Source: Agapanthus africanus
Lineage: Eukaryota > Streptophyta > Magnoliopsida > Asparagales > Amaryllidaceae
NCBI GenBank assembly: GCA_030015575.1
Contig: JASDDO010000001.1
Location: 519,679,772-519,743,771, forward strand
Length of the DNA: 64,000 bases
Direction of reading: 5' to 3'
Every line of letters starts with the position of its first letter. The stretch's first letter is position 1. The notes under the pieces were generated by a model. That model did not search any database, was not told where the DNA came from, and saw only the letters and a list, made by a program, of their open reading frames with translations. The position numbers and the translations under genes were made by a program. Shown piece after piece: positions 11,119 to 22,614 of this stretch.

Positions 11119-13584
11119 CCCCCATACCCTCTACCCTCTCACCCTACATTCCTAAGTCCACTCTATAATTTCAAGAGAACTCGGTATGTTAGAAAACGAG
11201 CGAAAGGCGAAGCGCTGCCGAAATCGACGGCAAATCCCGGCGATCGTACTAGGACTCTTCACGAAGTTTCGACGCACCAACAAACCCACTACCTTCCTAG
11301 CACTCTCTACCTTGTCCAAACCCGTAAGTCCCTCTTTTCTACCTTTCTATTCTTTCATAAAATACGACTTTTTAAAACCCGGCGGAAATCGGAACAAACC
11401 GATTTCCGATTCGGTTTTTCTATCAAAACTCACTTGTCACTAATTCCATAATGCTTAAACATATTCATGTTGACTACTAATCACTTAAAAATCAATTTGG
11501 ATAAAGTTTCTCACATGAAATGATAACTTTTGCAAATACCGTATTTTTGCACTTAAATACCACCATCTTTAGTTTATCTCATTTAACCCTTTAACATTGC
11601 TATACCTTAAAATAAATCATGAGGTAATGACTTATGTCCACACACACGCAAATACAACCCTAATTGATATCATCAAAACTTAGAATACGATAATACAAGA
11701 CTTTACATTAAAATATCATTTTCTTTATAAACCTTTTCTGAAAGTTCTAAGTTGTATACAATTTTAAAACAAAATCTTTTAATAGGAAAATATGATATGT
11801 CATGGACATCGATCGTTTATCTAAACCTGATTTTGTGGTGTCTAGGCTAGGCAAGTGAGCTTAGGTAACTTTAAAAGGCCCGTCTCACGATTCGTGAGCG
11901 GATCCCTCCTTCCTCACTTGTACTTACCTGGCCACAATTGGCGGTGAAGAGGCGATTTGAGGCTTCTAATGACGTGTCGTTTAGACCATTTAGAAATAGG
12001 CTAGTTGGTTTAGCAAACCCTAGAATCTAAAATACGGAAATTTACACCCTTTTACAAATAAATACCTTATTTTATAGAACCGTTTTCTAAATGATTAGTA
12101 TTTATTAAATCTTTGCAAAGCGCCACTACAACCCACCTTTGGGAGACTCGTTAGGGATAGTACGGTTTATCGTGCACCCTCGGGCTTAGTAGTGCAAGAT
12201 TCAGACCTCCGCAAGAAGTATTCGGTCTCGAAAGGTTTAAAATACGACATTTAAGAAAAATAAGATTTTGGAAATTAAAATATTTATTGAAAATTATTCT
12301 TGCATAAACATATGTATATTTATCATTTAAACACCTATTTTATTATAAGATAAAGTTTCCACCTTTTCCTAAAAATTACAAGATTAAAAGTTACATTAAA
12401 ATACCATGAATTTCAATATTACAAATTAATACCTTTATTTATATAATTAGGATATTTTCACTAGAAATAAGACAAAATAAAATCACACTCATTATAACCA
12501 TAAAAACGAATAATAAATACTTGAGGTGTATCCTGAAAACTATACAAAAGTACTTTTTACATAAAAAACCCCTCAAGTTTTATAATTTACAATAAGGACC
12601 CTAACAATTATAGAACTTCAAATTACATTTCTTTTAGTCTGACTCGGGTTTGAGTCCGATTATTTCTGACTTGAATATGATTCAAGTCAATCTATATTCT
12701 TTAATATTCCAACTCAATATGAACACATGAACCCCAGAATCCAGTTAATAATCTATACAACTTGACTGAATCAAACCATGGATATACATCCATTATTCCG
12801 TTATTCCATTTACCTGATTATGCAGTTACAACATATTTACTGATATCATGGTTTTGGTCGGTCATCCAACGTACACAATACAATACAGCAATACTATCAA
12901 AACACTACGGGGTTTAAGGGGTAGATTGGTACGGAAGGTGTTAAAGGTGGCACGAGATGGTCAGATTAAGACACCTAACCATATTCCGTTGCTGTTGTAC
13001 CGTGGTTTAACGGTTCCTTGTACATTCTGTTTGCCCTGGTCTCTAGCATATAGAGACCCCTCTCGTATACACTGGCATTCTTCTGTACCAAGTTACAAAC
13101 AACAGCGTTAACACAATATTCTACAATATTTTACAATCTCTTTAGAAAATACCTCTTATTCTGTCTTTTCTAATTATTCATTATCTTTGGGACTTACCGA
13201 ATGACCTGTTCGCTGACAACATTCTATTTCTTTCTTCTTTGAATGTCGTCAGGTGCTTTGGACTCAGCAGAGATCGAGCCCACCGGTGAAGACTTGGAGC
13301 AGTTTCACGAAGACCCCGAGCTCTAGACATTGTACCTTGTTCTATTCAGTATTTTCATTTCCTGTTATGCCATTGTTTAGGCATCGCTTTCATTTCAGTT
13401 GTATTTACTTTTCATACATTGTACAAAAGAATGTTATTAATAAAGTTGTTGTTATTTTCATATCTCTTGTCTCTTGTGATTTATTTTATATTGTTTAGAT
13501 ACGCTTAGCTTATGTACTTCTAAGTATATACGTAGCGGACCTCGTCGCGTCCTCTTCGCGTACACTGGGAAGCGGGGCGTGACA

Positions 13585-13589
13585 CATTT
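13585..13589. repeat. Target site duplication of E1, right copy (cattt)
   Basis: Identical to 2474-2478. Its last base is also the first base of A's 3' LTR. Confidence 0.9.
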
Positions 13590-14374
13590 GTTCCCTGATA
13601 AAATATCAGGAAATTCCCCAATGGGGTATCACGTGCTTACATGTGACCAAAGGTCACGAGCTGACACGTGATGGTTTCCTGGGACTCTGTTATAACAGAA
13701 TTAAATTCTAATCAAGTAGGCAATTTGTGGAATCACGTGCCACCACGTGATGGGCCTTTAAAACCCAACAAAAGGGATTAAAAGATATAATAAGACACTA
13801 AGGAAAAACCCCAATGGGGCATCACGTGCTCACACGTGACCAAGGGTCAAGTGCTGACACGTGATGATTCCTTAGCTCTGATTAAAAGGCAGAATTAAAT
13901 TCTGAATAAAATGTTTAATCAAGAGGGTCACGTGACAAGTTCATAAACTCTTTAATTGATAAAATTAAATTCTATTTCAATGATCTAACATTGGGATCAC
14001 GTGCCAACACGTGATGGGCTTTTAATCCTTCTGAACTAATAGAATTAAATTTTAATTAAGTGGGAATTCAGAACCTTAACTGGAAAAAGATCTATCTAAA
14101 TATTTCCAAACAAGAAGATGGTGCTCTGTAAAGTGGAGCACCGTTGGATTAAAAATCCAATAGTGATTAAAAATTACCAATTTATGGAAAGATTTTATAC
14201 AAGAAAAGATTTCACTAGAATTCACCAAGAATAACAGACAGAATATCTTTTGGACTAAAAATCCAATGGTGAATAAAATTCACTGAGTGATCTAAAAGAT
14301 CATGTTGGTTACAAAAACAACCAAAAATCTTTCAATGAAAGATTCACTAAACAAATTGATTCTTTTCTTTCTCC

Positions 14375-14382
14375 TATAAATA
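14375..14382 (+). promoter_or_regulatory. TATA box of A LTR
   Basis: tataaata in the same context (tctcctataaatag) as the TATA boxes of the B LTRs at 31974 and 50535. It marks the probable U3/R boundary. Confidence 0.65.
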
Positions 14383-14775
14383 GAAGCCAAGAGCAGAAGA
14401 GAAGGGATCTTGAAATTTTGATTTTCTGGAGAAAAAACAACAATAGAGAGAAAAGAGAGGAGAATTTAATTCTCAAGAGAGAAAAGAAGTTCTTTTCAGA
14501 GAAAAGAAACCTTAAGTGAGAAAGGGGAAAGAGATCTAAGCTCTATAAAATAAAAAGAGAATTTAATTCTCAAATCTAAGAGTTTAACTCTTCTGAATAA
14601 GAACTTAGTTCTTCCTTTGATTGAAGATCTGCAGAAACAGATCTCCCCATAAGTTGAGAATTTAATTCTCATCGGGGAGATTCTGCCATGCAGATCCAAG
14701 ACCAAGAGGGAGAATCTGAGTTTAAGGAATTTAATTTCCCCAAATTCATAGGAATTTAATTTCTCCAAATAAATC

Positions 14776-15000
14776 TAGGGTTTAACCCTATATGAGAATT
14801 TAATTCTCCCAAATTCACAGGAATTTAATTCCTCCCAAACAGAACTAGGGTTTAACCCTATATGAGAATTTAATTCTCCCAAATTCATAGGAATTTAATT
14901 CCTCCAAAACAGAATTAGGGTTTAACCCTATATGAGAATTTAATTCATCCACATACATAGGAATTTAATTTCTCTAAAACAGAATTAGGGTTTAACCCTA
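14776..15000 (+). repeat. 70-bp tandem array (4 copies) made of palindromes
   Basis: agggtttaaccct recurs at 14777, 14847, 14917 and 14987. Each unit carries up to three perfect or near-perfect odd dyads: tagggtt-t-aacccta, gagaatt-t-aattctc and aggaatt-t-aattcct. Confidence 0.85.
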
Positions 15001-16681
15001 CAGAGAATTTAATTCTTAAAACACGAGACTTAAAGCTCTCCATGCACGTAAAGAACTTGGTCACGTGGTAACACGTAACCTCCCCATTCTCAATGAACAG
15101 AAAAGAGAGAACAAAACTAGGTCACATGTTCCCACATGACCCTTAAACAGACTCCCCAAAATAAAAAAATAAAATAAGTTTGGAGGCAATGCCTCACGTG
15201 CTCACACGTGACCCTCATAAATGAAAAGAACAAAGCCAAAGGCAGTACTGATATTGGGCGCCCTCACGTGTCCCCACGTGACCCCTAATAAACACTTTAA
15301 TAATCAATACATAGATACTCATCACGTGCCCACACGTGATGGCCTGAAGATTAAAAGTGTTTAACACTTATTTGAATATTCTGATAATAAAATAAAGGAG
15401 ATCTGGCCCCATCTTCAGGCGCCTCACGTGACCCCTTCCTTTCTAGTGTTTAACACTATTTTGAGCATTTTATCTCCAGTGTTTAACACTGTTTTAAATA
15501 GATCACGTGAGGACACGTGACCGCTAGATGTCCTCTAGTGTTTAACACTATTTTAAAGCCAACTTAGCCCAAATTGGCTAAGTTTTCCAGAGGCAAGTCT
15601 CCCCTTCAAATGAACTTTAAAATCCAGAGCTACAATGTTTAATGCTCAGTCAAAGACAAAAATGTTATCAGAGCCCTCAAACTCTTATTTAGTATTGCTA
15701 AATAATGAAGGGCTGAAACCAGACAAATGTTCAATAACCCAATAAAGGGCCAACATTTTAAACTTAAATGGACTTAGCACAAAATGGCTATAAGTCCTCA
15801 ATTCAGATTCAACTGAGCCAATGTGCTCATAATCTAATTAATTGATCTTAGTTCCAAATTGGACTATAGATCTCCCAATCAACTTTGGTTCAAGGGTACA
15901 TCTCTGAATTCCTCTGATATTTGTCGTTGTAATCCTTCAACGTCTTCAGAGAGGTGACGGGTCCCGACAACCATACATTCATAGACTATGACGTCTTTAA
16001 ACTTGACTGTGAGGTCTTTAAACTCACGGACTATGATGTCCTTAACCTTGGACCGAGATGTCCTTAAACTAACAACGGACCGTAATGTCCTTAAACTAAT
16101 CGACCACAATGTCCTTAAACTAAACAATAGAGTCCAAATGCTCTTTTGTTAGATCTAAATGATCCCGTTAAGTTGATCTTAGTTTAAAAATTAGACTAAT
16201 GTATCCTTAATAAACATTTAAGTTGATCTTAGTCTCAAATAAGGCTAACGTATCCTTAAATCCAACCCCCAAACCCAAATCTAAGAAAATATAGATTTGG
16301 ACTAATCCACGCCCTACGGGCGACAACATAAATTAGTCTCCGTATATAATCCACGGGCAACCAAAAACAAAACAAACACCCACGACATGAAGTGACCATC
16401 TGGAGAAGGAGAAAGTGGTTACCGCGATGCGGTAGCGTAATTAACTGCAGGGGCTTGCGCCTGTAGGGAAGAACGTCCTCACAATCAAAAACCCTTCAAA
16501 TGAGGGAGAATCTGATGAAGTCTGCTACATCGGCTGCATCCGTCTAAACCTTCGATACGTTGTGTCATAAATCAACTTGGCATTTTCGAAGAGGTGGACG
16601 GATGGCAGCAATTAGCATCTACCCTGAAATTCAGGAAAGACGGACCTGCGCGGTCGCGTCTCCGTGTTTCGGTGGAGAACA

Positions 16682-17409
16682 AGCGACGACAGCGAGCTCG
16701 GAAGTACCGGGCTTGGAGTCAGTGGATCGGGGAGGGTGAGCAAGTCAAGGGGGAGCTCGGAGATGGTCGGCGAGGCGCGGAAGTGACGGGGGTCGGATCT
16801 CAGGTGAGGGTGCAGGGATGAGGGTGTTGGGTTCGGGTGCTGTGGCTCGGAGTTGGGTGCTTAGAGGTCATGGAGTCGATGGGGCGATGGAGAGGGGGTG
16901 TTATGGTGTCCTGGGGAGCTCGGCGGCGGCAGTTGCAACTGACGTTGGCCGGCGGTGATGGTGGTAGCAAGGTGGTCGGTTTGAGGTGGAGCTTGTAGTC
17001 GGGTTGGGAGGAAGTGGGGAGCTCAGGTTGTGGGTTGGTTGTCGAGGAGGGCGATGGTGTTGCGGTCGTCACGGGCACGAAAATCGGGGGACGTTGGAGA
17101 TGACGCGAGGGAAGTGGAGGGAAAACGAAGACGAGGGGGGAAGAAGGAGGAAAGCGGGTCGGGTCGGGTCAGCATGGGTCGGGCCGGTTAGAAATTAGGA
17201 TTTGGGTTTAGAGTTTAGGAATTTAGGTTTAGATTTTTTTGGAAAAATTAAATAAAATAATAAAATATATACATAAATGAAATAAATTTGGAATAAAATC
17301 TGGAAAAAATACAAAAAAATTTATTCGGAACTGGGGATTTACACCAAGCATCCATTATAATATACAATCATATACAATAATGACCTCTAGGGCATACATA
17401 TAACTAACA
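16682..17409 (-). repeat. G: copia LTR fragment, minus strand
   Basis: On the minus strand it begins tgttagttatatgtatgccc at 17409. The first ~65 bases match the LTR start of copia element D, then the sequences diverge. The rest is AT-rich and then strongly GC-rich (16682-17180), unlike everything else here. A's LTR ends at 16681, so A appears to have inserted into G and the remainder of G should lie left of the window. The short ORFs on both strands here show no domain and I leave them out. Confidence 0.55.
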
Positions 17410-17963
17410 ACGGACAGGACGAGGCTGCTAACCGAGACATCATCCGAGGTCTTCGAGCTCGTTTGGAAGGAAGGCGGGGTAGCTGGGTCGAGGAACTACC
17501 ACGGGTGCTATGGGCCCCACGCACATCGAAGAAGATGCCCATGGGCGAGACCCTTTTCAGCCTCTGCTATGGTACCGAGGCAATTGTCCCAGCGGAGATC
17601 GAACTGCCCAGTTACAGAGTCGAACACTTCGATGATGAAGCCAATACCTCGGCGCTCCGAACCAATTTAGACATCTTGCTAGAGAAGCGGGACCGAGCAC
17701 AGATCAGAGCGGCCGCTTACCAACAACAAACAGCTCGCTACTACAACGCACGAGTTAAGCATCGCGCCTTCAAGACAGGAGATCTGGTCTTAAGGCGGAA
17801 CAAATTTATGGATCAGGACAAACTGCACAAGTTCTCCCCGAAATGGGATGGCCCTTTTCTCGTCTCAGAAGTATTGCCCGGTGGAGCCTATCGCTTACAA
17901 GACGCCGGGGGACGCAAGTTTCTTCAGCCCTACAACGCTGAAAAACTTAAACTGTACAAATGA
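17407..17963 (+). pseudogene. F: C-terminal end of a Tat-type gypsy integrase
   Basis: The open frame runs from NGQDEAANRDIIRG (after the second catalytic region of integrase) through WVEELPRVLWA, GTEAIVPAEIELPSYRV and a C-terminal domain with KTGDLVLRR, KWDGPFLV and YRLQDAGG, to TAA at 17961. These are the usual integrase end motifs of Tat-lineage elements. The N-terminal part is missing because copia fragment G sits immediately upstream, so this is a 5'-truncated pol tail. It is more like cereal-type Tat elements than the integrases of B and C. Downstream lie an antisense ORF and the probable 3' LTR of the same element. Confidence 0.8.
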
Positions 17964-18368
17964 ATGTATTTTCTTCTTTTCAAAGCGATGTAATTTTTCT
18001 TAAGTCTCCCGAATTAAAAAGGGACTTCTTCTACAAATTTTGTTCTTTCTCTCGGTTCCGAGATCCCTATATTTATTTCTGAGAGAGTATGTTAAAAGTA
18101 CTAAGAGACAAAAAGAGACAAAACACATCGGAAAAGAAGAGCTTTATTCATTAAAAGTTACTATGGGCTCCCCAGCCTTACAAAAAATTTATTACAACAA
18201 AGGGGGTGAGGGGCTGAGAAAACACTGCTGATGGTATCCCGAGGAGATCTCCGCTAGCCGAGCCCTAGTTTCCTCAGCCCGCTCCCTTCGATGTTGCTCG
18301 CGGACTCGAGATGCCACGGAAGAGCCGGAGATACCACCTGCCGGACAAGAGTCCGCGATCTGCCTCTT
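17964..18368. other. F non-coding 3' region
   Basis: Between the pol stop and the end of the antisense ORF. I see no convincing coding signal or repeat here. Confidence 0.4.
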
Positions 18369-18782
18369 CTAAAAACACTCCAGAAGAAGAGCCACCGATC
18401 GGTCCCGCCTACCCTTCAAGATCAGGCCGTGGTGATGGAGCGTGTGCATCTTGTCAACCGCCTCGTCCAGCAGCTGTGGAGACAAGGCGTTATGCAGCCC
18501 CGGGGACATCCTCCGAATCGCATACATGAGCAGCTGAAGGAGGGGCGACCGCAGGGTCAATAGACGCCTGAAGTGGTCCTCCATGCACTCGATCACCGTA
18601 TGGTACATCTCCTCGGTGCATCCCTGGTCGTACAGGTACACGTCGTCGCGAGAGATAATCTCTTTGATGGAGTACGTATACCCAGCCATTTTCAGAAACG
18701 CGAGGTTAAAAGAAACCAACATCCCTTCGCTATTTATAGCCTCAACAGAATCCCTAAAGGCCGAACTTTGCATGCGCAGCAA
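18369..18782 (-). CDS. Antisense ORF in the F 3' region, unknown function
   Basis: A 137-codon open frame, antisense to F, between pol and the probable 3' LTR. It is rich in Leu, Met and charged residues, with a plausible helical middle (DHFRRLLTLRSPLLQLLMYA) and no membrane signal or motif I recognise. It may be longer, since the listed Met is only the first in the open frame. Its position matches the additional antisense ORFs of Tat-lineage elements, but it shows no likeness to the mobile-domain gene of A and B. It could still be a chance ORF, although its composition looks protein-like. Confidence 0.35.
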   Translation of the reverse strand: MLRMQSSAFRDSVEAINSEGMLVSFNLAFLKMAGYTYSIKEIISRDDVYLYDQGCTEEMYHTVIECMEDHFRRLLTLRSPLLQLLMYAIRRMSPGLHNALSPQLLDEAVDKMHTLHHHGLILKGRRDRSVALLLECF

Positions 18783-19380
18783 CGCGAATCACGGGATATT
18801 TTCAAATTTCCCAATACAGAGCTGCCACGTGGCGACCATGCCGGTCCTCATGAGCCCCTAAGAGGTCAATGGAAGTTGGAACGACGCAATCCACGGAGCG
18901 TCGCTCCTTGCCTGTGTGTTTCTTCCATGTGTTATCTGCGACGGTCACTCTTCCAGACTTTTACAAGTCAAGGGAGATTGAATGATGCCCTATGAAGGTG
19001 AATGTAGGGTGTTTTTCATCACCCCATTGAGATGGGAATACGCGCGTGCTTTTCAGGCGCATTACAGATTCTTCCTGCTTAGGGTAGGCTGGGGTTTATT
19101 GATCATGTGGATCCGAATCTCCGGCAGCCGCGGACTAAGCTGCCGTTAATTACCCCTCGCCTTTGGAGCGAGAGAAACTCCGATTGACGGGTTAAACAGG
19201 TCATGCGAACTCAATATACAATGTTGTGTTTTAAAGAAGTTTTGGATATATTAGGGGCCCCGCAGAGTTTTTATGGGGGTCCCGCTACCTAGATAGCGGA
19301 TTGGGGGTCAAAGGGGCTAGTAGCCCCCTTACGGGATGCGGGACAGTGCCCCGTTAGAAATTTTTTCTAACGGAGGATGG
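18783..19380. other. F 3' non-coding region with a perfect hairpin before the LTR
   Basis: No coding signal. A perfect 10-bp stem with a 3-nt loop lies at 19351-19373 (ccgttagaaa / tttctaacgg), followed by a G-rich tract (ggaggatgg, 19372-19380) that could be the polypurine tract. Confidence 0.4.
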
Positions 19381-19435
19381 TGTTTACTATGGAGTGCATA
19401 AAAAAATGGGGGGAGGAGCGTCTTAAAGACGCGTA

Positions 19436-19930
19436 CATGGCACGTGGGCGCATGCTGCCCACGGGTCACATGCCTGGCGTGTGAGCGCTTGGCGCCCGCT
19501 GGTCACGTGCGCAGCACGTGGGCGCTGGGTGCTAGTGGGTCACATGTGCAGCACGCGACCGCGAGGCGCCCGCGGGTCACGCGCTGCACGCGACCACTAG
19601 GCGCAGAGCAGTGCACGTGGGGCGCACGTGGGTGCTATAGTGCCCGCGGGTCACGTACGCTACACGCGATCGCGGGGCGTGCGCGCACGTAGGCACTTTA
19701 GTGCCCGCGGGTCACGTGCGCGCATGTGACCGCTTTAGTGCTCGAGGTCACGTGCCCTGCACGCGACCATTGGGCGCTTTAGCGCCCGCGGGTCACATGC
19801 CATGCACGCGACCGCGGGGCGCCCGTGGGTCACATGCTCGGCATGTGATTGCTGGGCATCCAAAGGTCACGTGCTCGGCACACGACCACTAGGCGCCCGC
19901 GGGTCACGTGCATGGCACACGACCACGAGA
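19436..19930 (+). repeat. GC-rich degenerate array of cacgtg and gggtcac words
   Basis: About ten diverged repeats alternate gcccgcgggtcac, a cacgtg or near-cacgtg word, a gcgc-rich core and a matching cgtg word on the other arm. Period is about 45-55 bp and irregular. It lies in the probable U3 of F. Confidence 0.6.
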
Positions 19931-20399
19931 AACACCAGCGGGAAGGGGCTTAGCCCCTAGGTCTGGGAGTTGAACTCTTAAGGGGTTTTGGAGTTGAACT
20001 CCTAACATAAATTTAATTTATGGAGTTAAACTCCAACAGATCTAGAAAGGAGTTAAACTCCTAAGAATCTTTGGCTCTTCTTTTGAGCCTTGGATCCTCC
20101 CAATGTGGGGTTTTTAGAGATGAGTCTCCTTCTTCTTCCTCTTGGTTGGCCGGATCTTGGGGGAAAGGGGAGTGGGATGCAAAATCTCCCCTTTCAAAGA
20201 TTTGATGGGAGATCTGAGCTCCCCTTTATGGGTTTTGTGGTGAAAAACTATTTCTTTTTTAGAAAGGAAGAGTTAAACTCTTGATTTAATTCAAAAGGAG
20301 GAAGAAGATTTTAGACTCTTGAGAAAGGGGAAAGAAGCACACAAACCCTAGATTTTGAGGGGAATGAAAAGTGTATGCTTTATTCATCATCATGTTGCC

Positions 20400-20404
20400 T
20401 TATA
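20400..20404. repeat. Target site duplication of D, left copy (ttata)
   Basis: ttata precedes the D LTR and is repeated at 30728-30732. The pre-insertion sequence reads gttgccttatataggc, TATA-like. Confidence 0.8.
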
Positions 20405-22600
20405 TATAGGGTTCCTAGGCACTCATACAAGGGTCTATAAGGCATAAACCATGCCCGATTCAAAATTTAGACGTGCCGAACAACCCAAAACCGGGATCTT
20501 TGCTAGATTATTAGAGTTTAACATGCAAGTAAATATCTTTACAACTAAGAGTGAGAGATTACAACCTTTGTAGTCCGCTCCTTCGCTTCATAAGCTCCGA
20601 GTAGAAGTCCCTTCGCCGTGATCCACGATCTCCCGGACTCAAGAGAGGCTCCACAACCCAAATGATCCATGCTAGCTTGTAGTCTTCCTTTTCTCCGATG
20701 ATCTACCTTGAAGTTCCTTTAACTCAAGCTCTTTCACACTAATGAGGTGAACACCCTAATCTAATTGGCTAGATTAGATGAGGATGATTAAGTAGAATTT
20801 ATGCTCTCTTTTATTATCAAATTCTCACTCTAATTCATCACAAAATGAAAACCTAGAAAACTTTTTCAAAGCTCAAGGAAGAAGAAGAAGAATATGAATG
20901 AATAATTCCTTTTGTGATGAATAATGAAATGTTAATATGATTATAAATGTAACCATGGTCAAGAATGACAAGGCTAACTCATGTAGAGATTTAACCTAAG
21001 GTGAAGGGTTTGGGTTGGGTTAGAAATATCTAGCAAAATATCAAACATAATATCTTTTGCTAGAAACAAAGTAAAACCTTCTAGAAGTATCAAGAAAGAA
21101 CTAACCCAAATCAAACCCTAACCTTATTTAATCTCCACTAAACATGTTGCATTAGTAATCATATCATGTTACAATATTATATATCACATATATAATATAT
21201 ATTTTTAATAAAAGAAAATAATACAATTAACATATATCGCATATATCAATGTATTATTCGGTGAGAACATGAATCAATAAAGAGAGCCAATATTAGATAA
21301 TGTAATGTAATATATCACATATATAATTATACATTAAATTATCGAATCAACACTTGATCCGACAATCCGGCTATATCGAATATAACCGACTAATATATCA
21401 TGTACCGATTCATCGAATCAACACTTGATCCGATGACCCGGCTCATATCAAAATATCGTGAGAATATAATACGGTATCTCATATCGTATTATCCTCAGTC
21501 CTGCACATATCACATATGTGCTCCTACTCCGTTTTGCCTGAGTCAAGAAATCTCTGTGTAGGACTCTAAAGAATCGTCAATACGCCGGTAGTAGGTGATG
21601 ATCATATCAAACACCCACAAGCTGCAAGCGGTCAGCTAAACGTAACAGCCATCCAGGTATTCAGCAATCAGAAGATTAACAAGTAAGCCTGTACATTCTC
21701 TTGTGAATCCAATCGGTAACACTCCCGTACAGTCCGGTCTCTTCGTCTGATATGTTGCATATCTAGTCTAGGGGTGGTATACGTCAGACCCCAGTAACCA
21801 ATAAGTCGTGTCGATATGAGGCTCATAACAGGTCGAGAAACTACTGATAACACTTACCAGTAAATCTCTATATCAGCCCTGGCCAGAGACTTCCAGTTAT
21901 AGTCAATCGAACACAGCACAACATCAATTCCCAATACCGGGAAAGACGAATCCCCCCTATCGCTCATTGCCTCCATGTGATTAGGGACTGCACCCAAAAG
22001 CCACCGTTTTGCACGCCCTCTTGGACGTGGTAAGGTGAAAATCAAAGCACAGTGGGAATGACACAAGACTCTATGACGATCTCGGGTCTACATACTACCC
22101 TGTACCAGTGTCACCGGAGAACTGCCATCTGACGTGAGGTATAATACCATCTGGGAGTTCTCGACGAGTCCGTCCAGTGTACCCAGTCTCCACCGAGCAC
22201 CCGTACACCATCCTTGATGTCAAACACCAATGGATATGGGATCATCCATCACCCATCATATGGGTCAAGATGCATATACGCTAGTCTACTCTGGTGTATC
22301 GATGCCCTGTCTCGATACACCCTCGACTAGGAACAGTTATAGGATGTACTCATCGACTACCTTGGCCTTACTAGTATGATCTCATCATAGTCCCAGTAGT
22401 CGAGTACAGATCCTAAGGGCTTTATCAATATGTAAGAGTAAGACAGTAAACTAATATAAGGCAACATGTTAAGATAAAGGAAAACCAAATAGCATACTAT
22501 CATGACGAGCAAGAAAGTCCTTTCCATATATATCCAAGCATCCATTATAATATACATCATATGTACAACAATGGCCTCTAGGGTATATACATAACTAACA
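20405..22600 (-). repeat. D 3' LTR (left in the window)
   Basis: On the minus strand it begins tgttagttatgtatatac. It aligns with 28529-30727 nearly end to end, with scattered substitutions. A 32-bp word (atcgaatcaacacttgatcc and beyond) occurs twice, near 21341 and 21413, and likewise in the other LTR. Confidence 0.9.
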
Positions 22601-22614
22601 ATCTCCCACTTGCA
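22601..22614 (-). other. Polypurine tract of D
   Basis: On the minus strand gcaagtgggagat lies directly before the LTR start, the classic copia arrangement. Confidence 0.75.

Larger units (their letters stand above)
2479..13584 (+). mobile_element. E1: full-length Ty3/gypsy chromovirus (Tekay/Del-like)
   Basis: An 11.1-kb element with LTRs of 3068 and 3062 bp (TG...CA ends), a 5-bp target duplication, one gag-pol frame and a polypurine tract. Domain order is Gag with zinc knuckles, protease, RT, RNase H, integrase and a C-terminal chromodomain-like segment, which is the chromovirus order. The terminal RGRNF stretch just before the polypurine tract fits Tekay/Del elements. The LTRs are near-identical with scattered substitutions and a few indels, so the copy is old but not ancient. 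Four in-frame stops make it inactive as it stands. Unusual points are three intron-like insertions, a tRNA-like segment in each LTR, and no obvious Met-tRNA primer site after the 5' LTR. Confidence 0.9.
10523..13584 (+). repeat. E1 3' LTR
   Basis: Same ends and order of elements as the 5' LTR: tRNA-like segment 10638-10708, CpG-rich block about 10850-10930, TATA 11111-11118, aataaa 13439-13444. It is followed directly by the cattt duplication. Confidence 0.93.
13589..16681 (+). repeat. Element A 3' LTR (3.09 kb)
   Basis: Begins tgttccctgat and ends ggtggagaaca. The start and the last ~700 bp align with the LTRs of B, while the middle is diverged. It contains cacgtg dyads (for example atcacgtg/cacgtgat around 13732-13751), a TATA box, a four-copy 70-bp array, ggacc...tgtcc-ttaaacta words (about 15975-16140), and conserved hairpins near the end (about 16418-16470). 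Confidence 0.85.
19381..20404 (+). repeat. F probable 3' LTR, first part
   Basis: Begins tgtttactatgg after the G-rich tract. If the LTR ends at 31054 (ccccaaca), the ends share tgtt/aaca. It holds a GC-rich cacgtg array, TTAA-centred dyads (19418-19432, 20006-20022, 20022-20034), and a TATA-like word at its right edge where D is inserted. The start is inferred and could be off. Confidence 0.45.

Noticed and set aside
16594..17198. Several ORFs in the GC-rich stretch on both strands
   Set aside because: High GC lowers stop frequency. No domain, and the stretch lies in a copia LTR fragment and the end of A's LTR.
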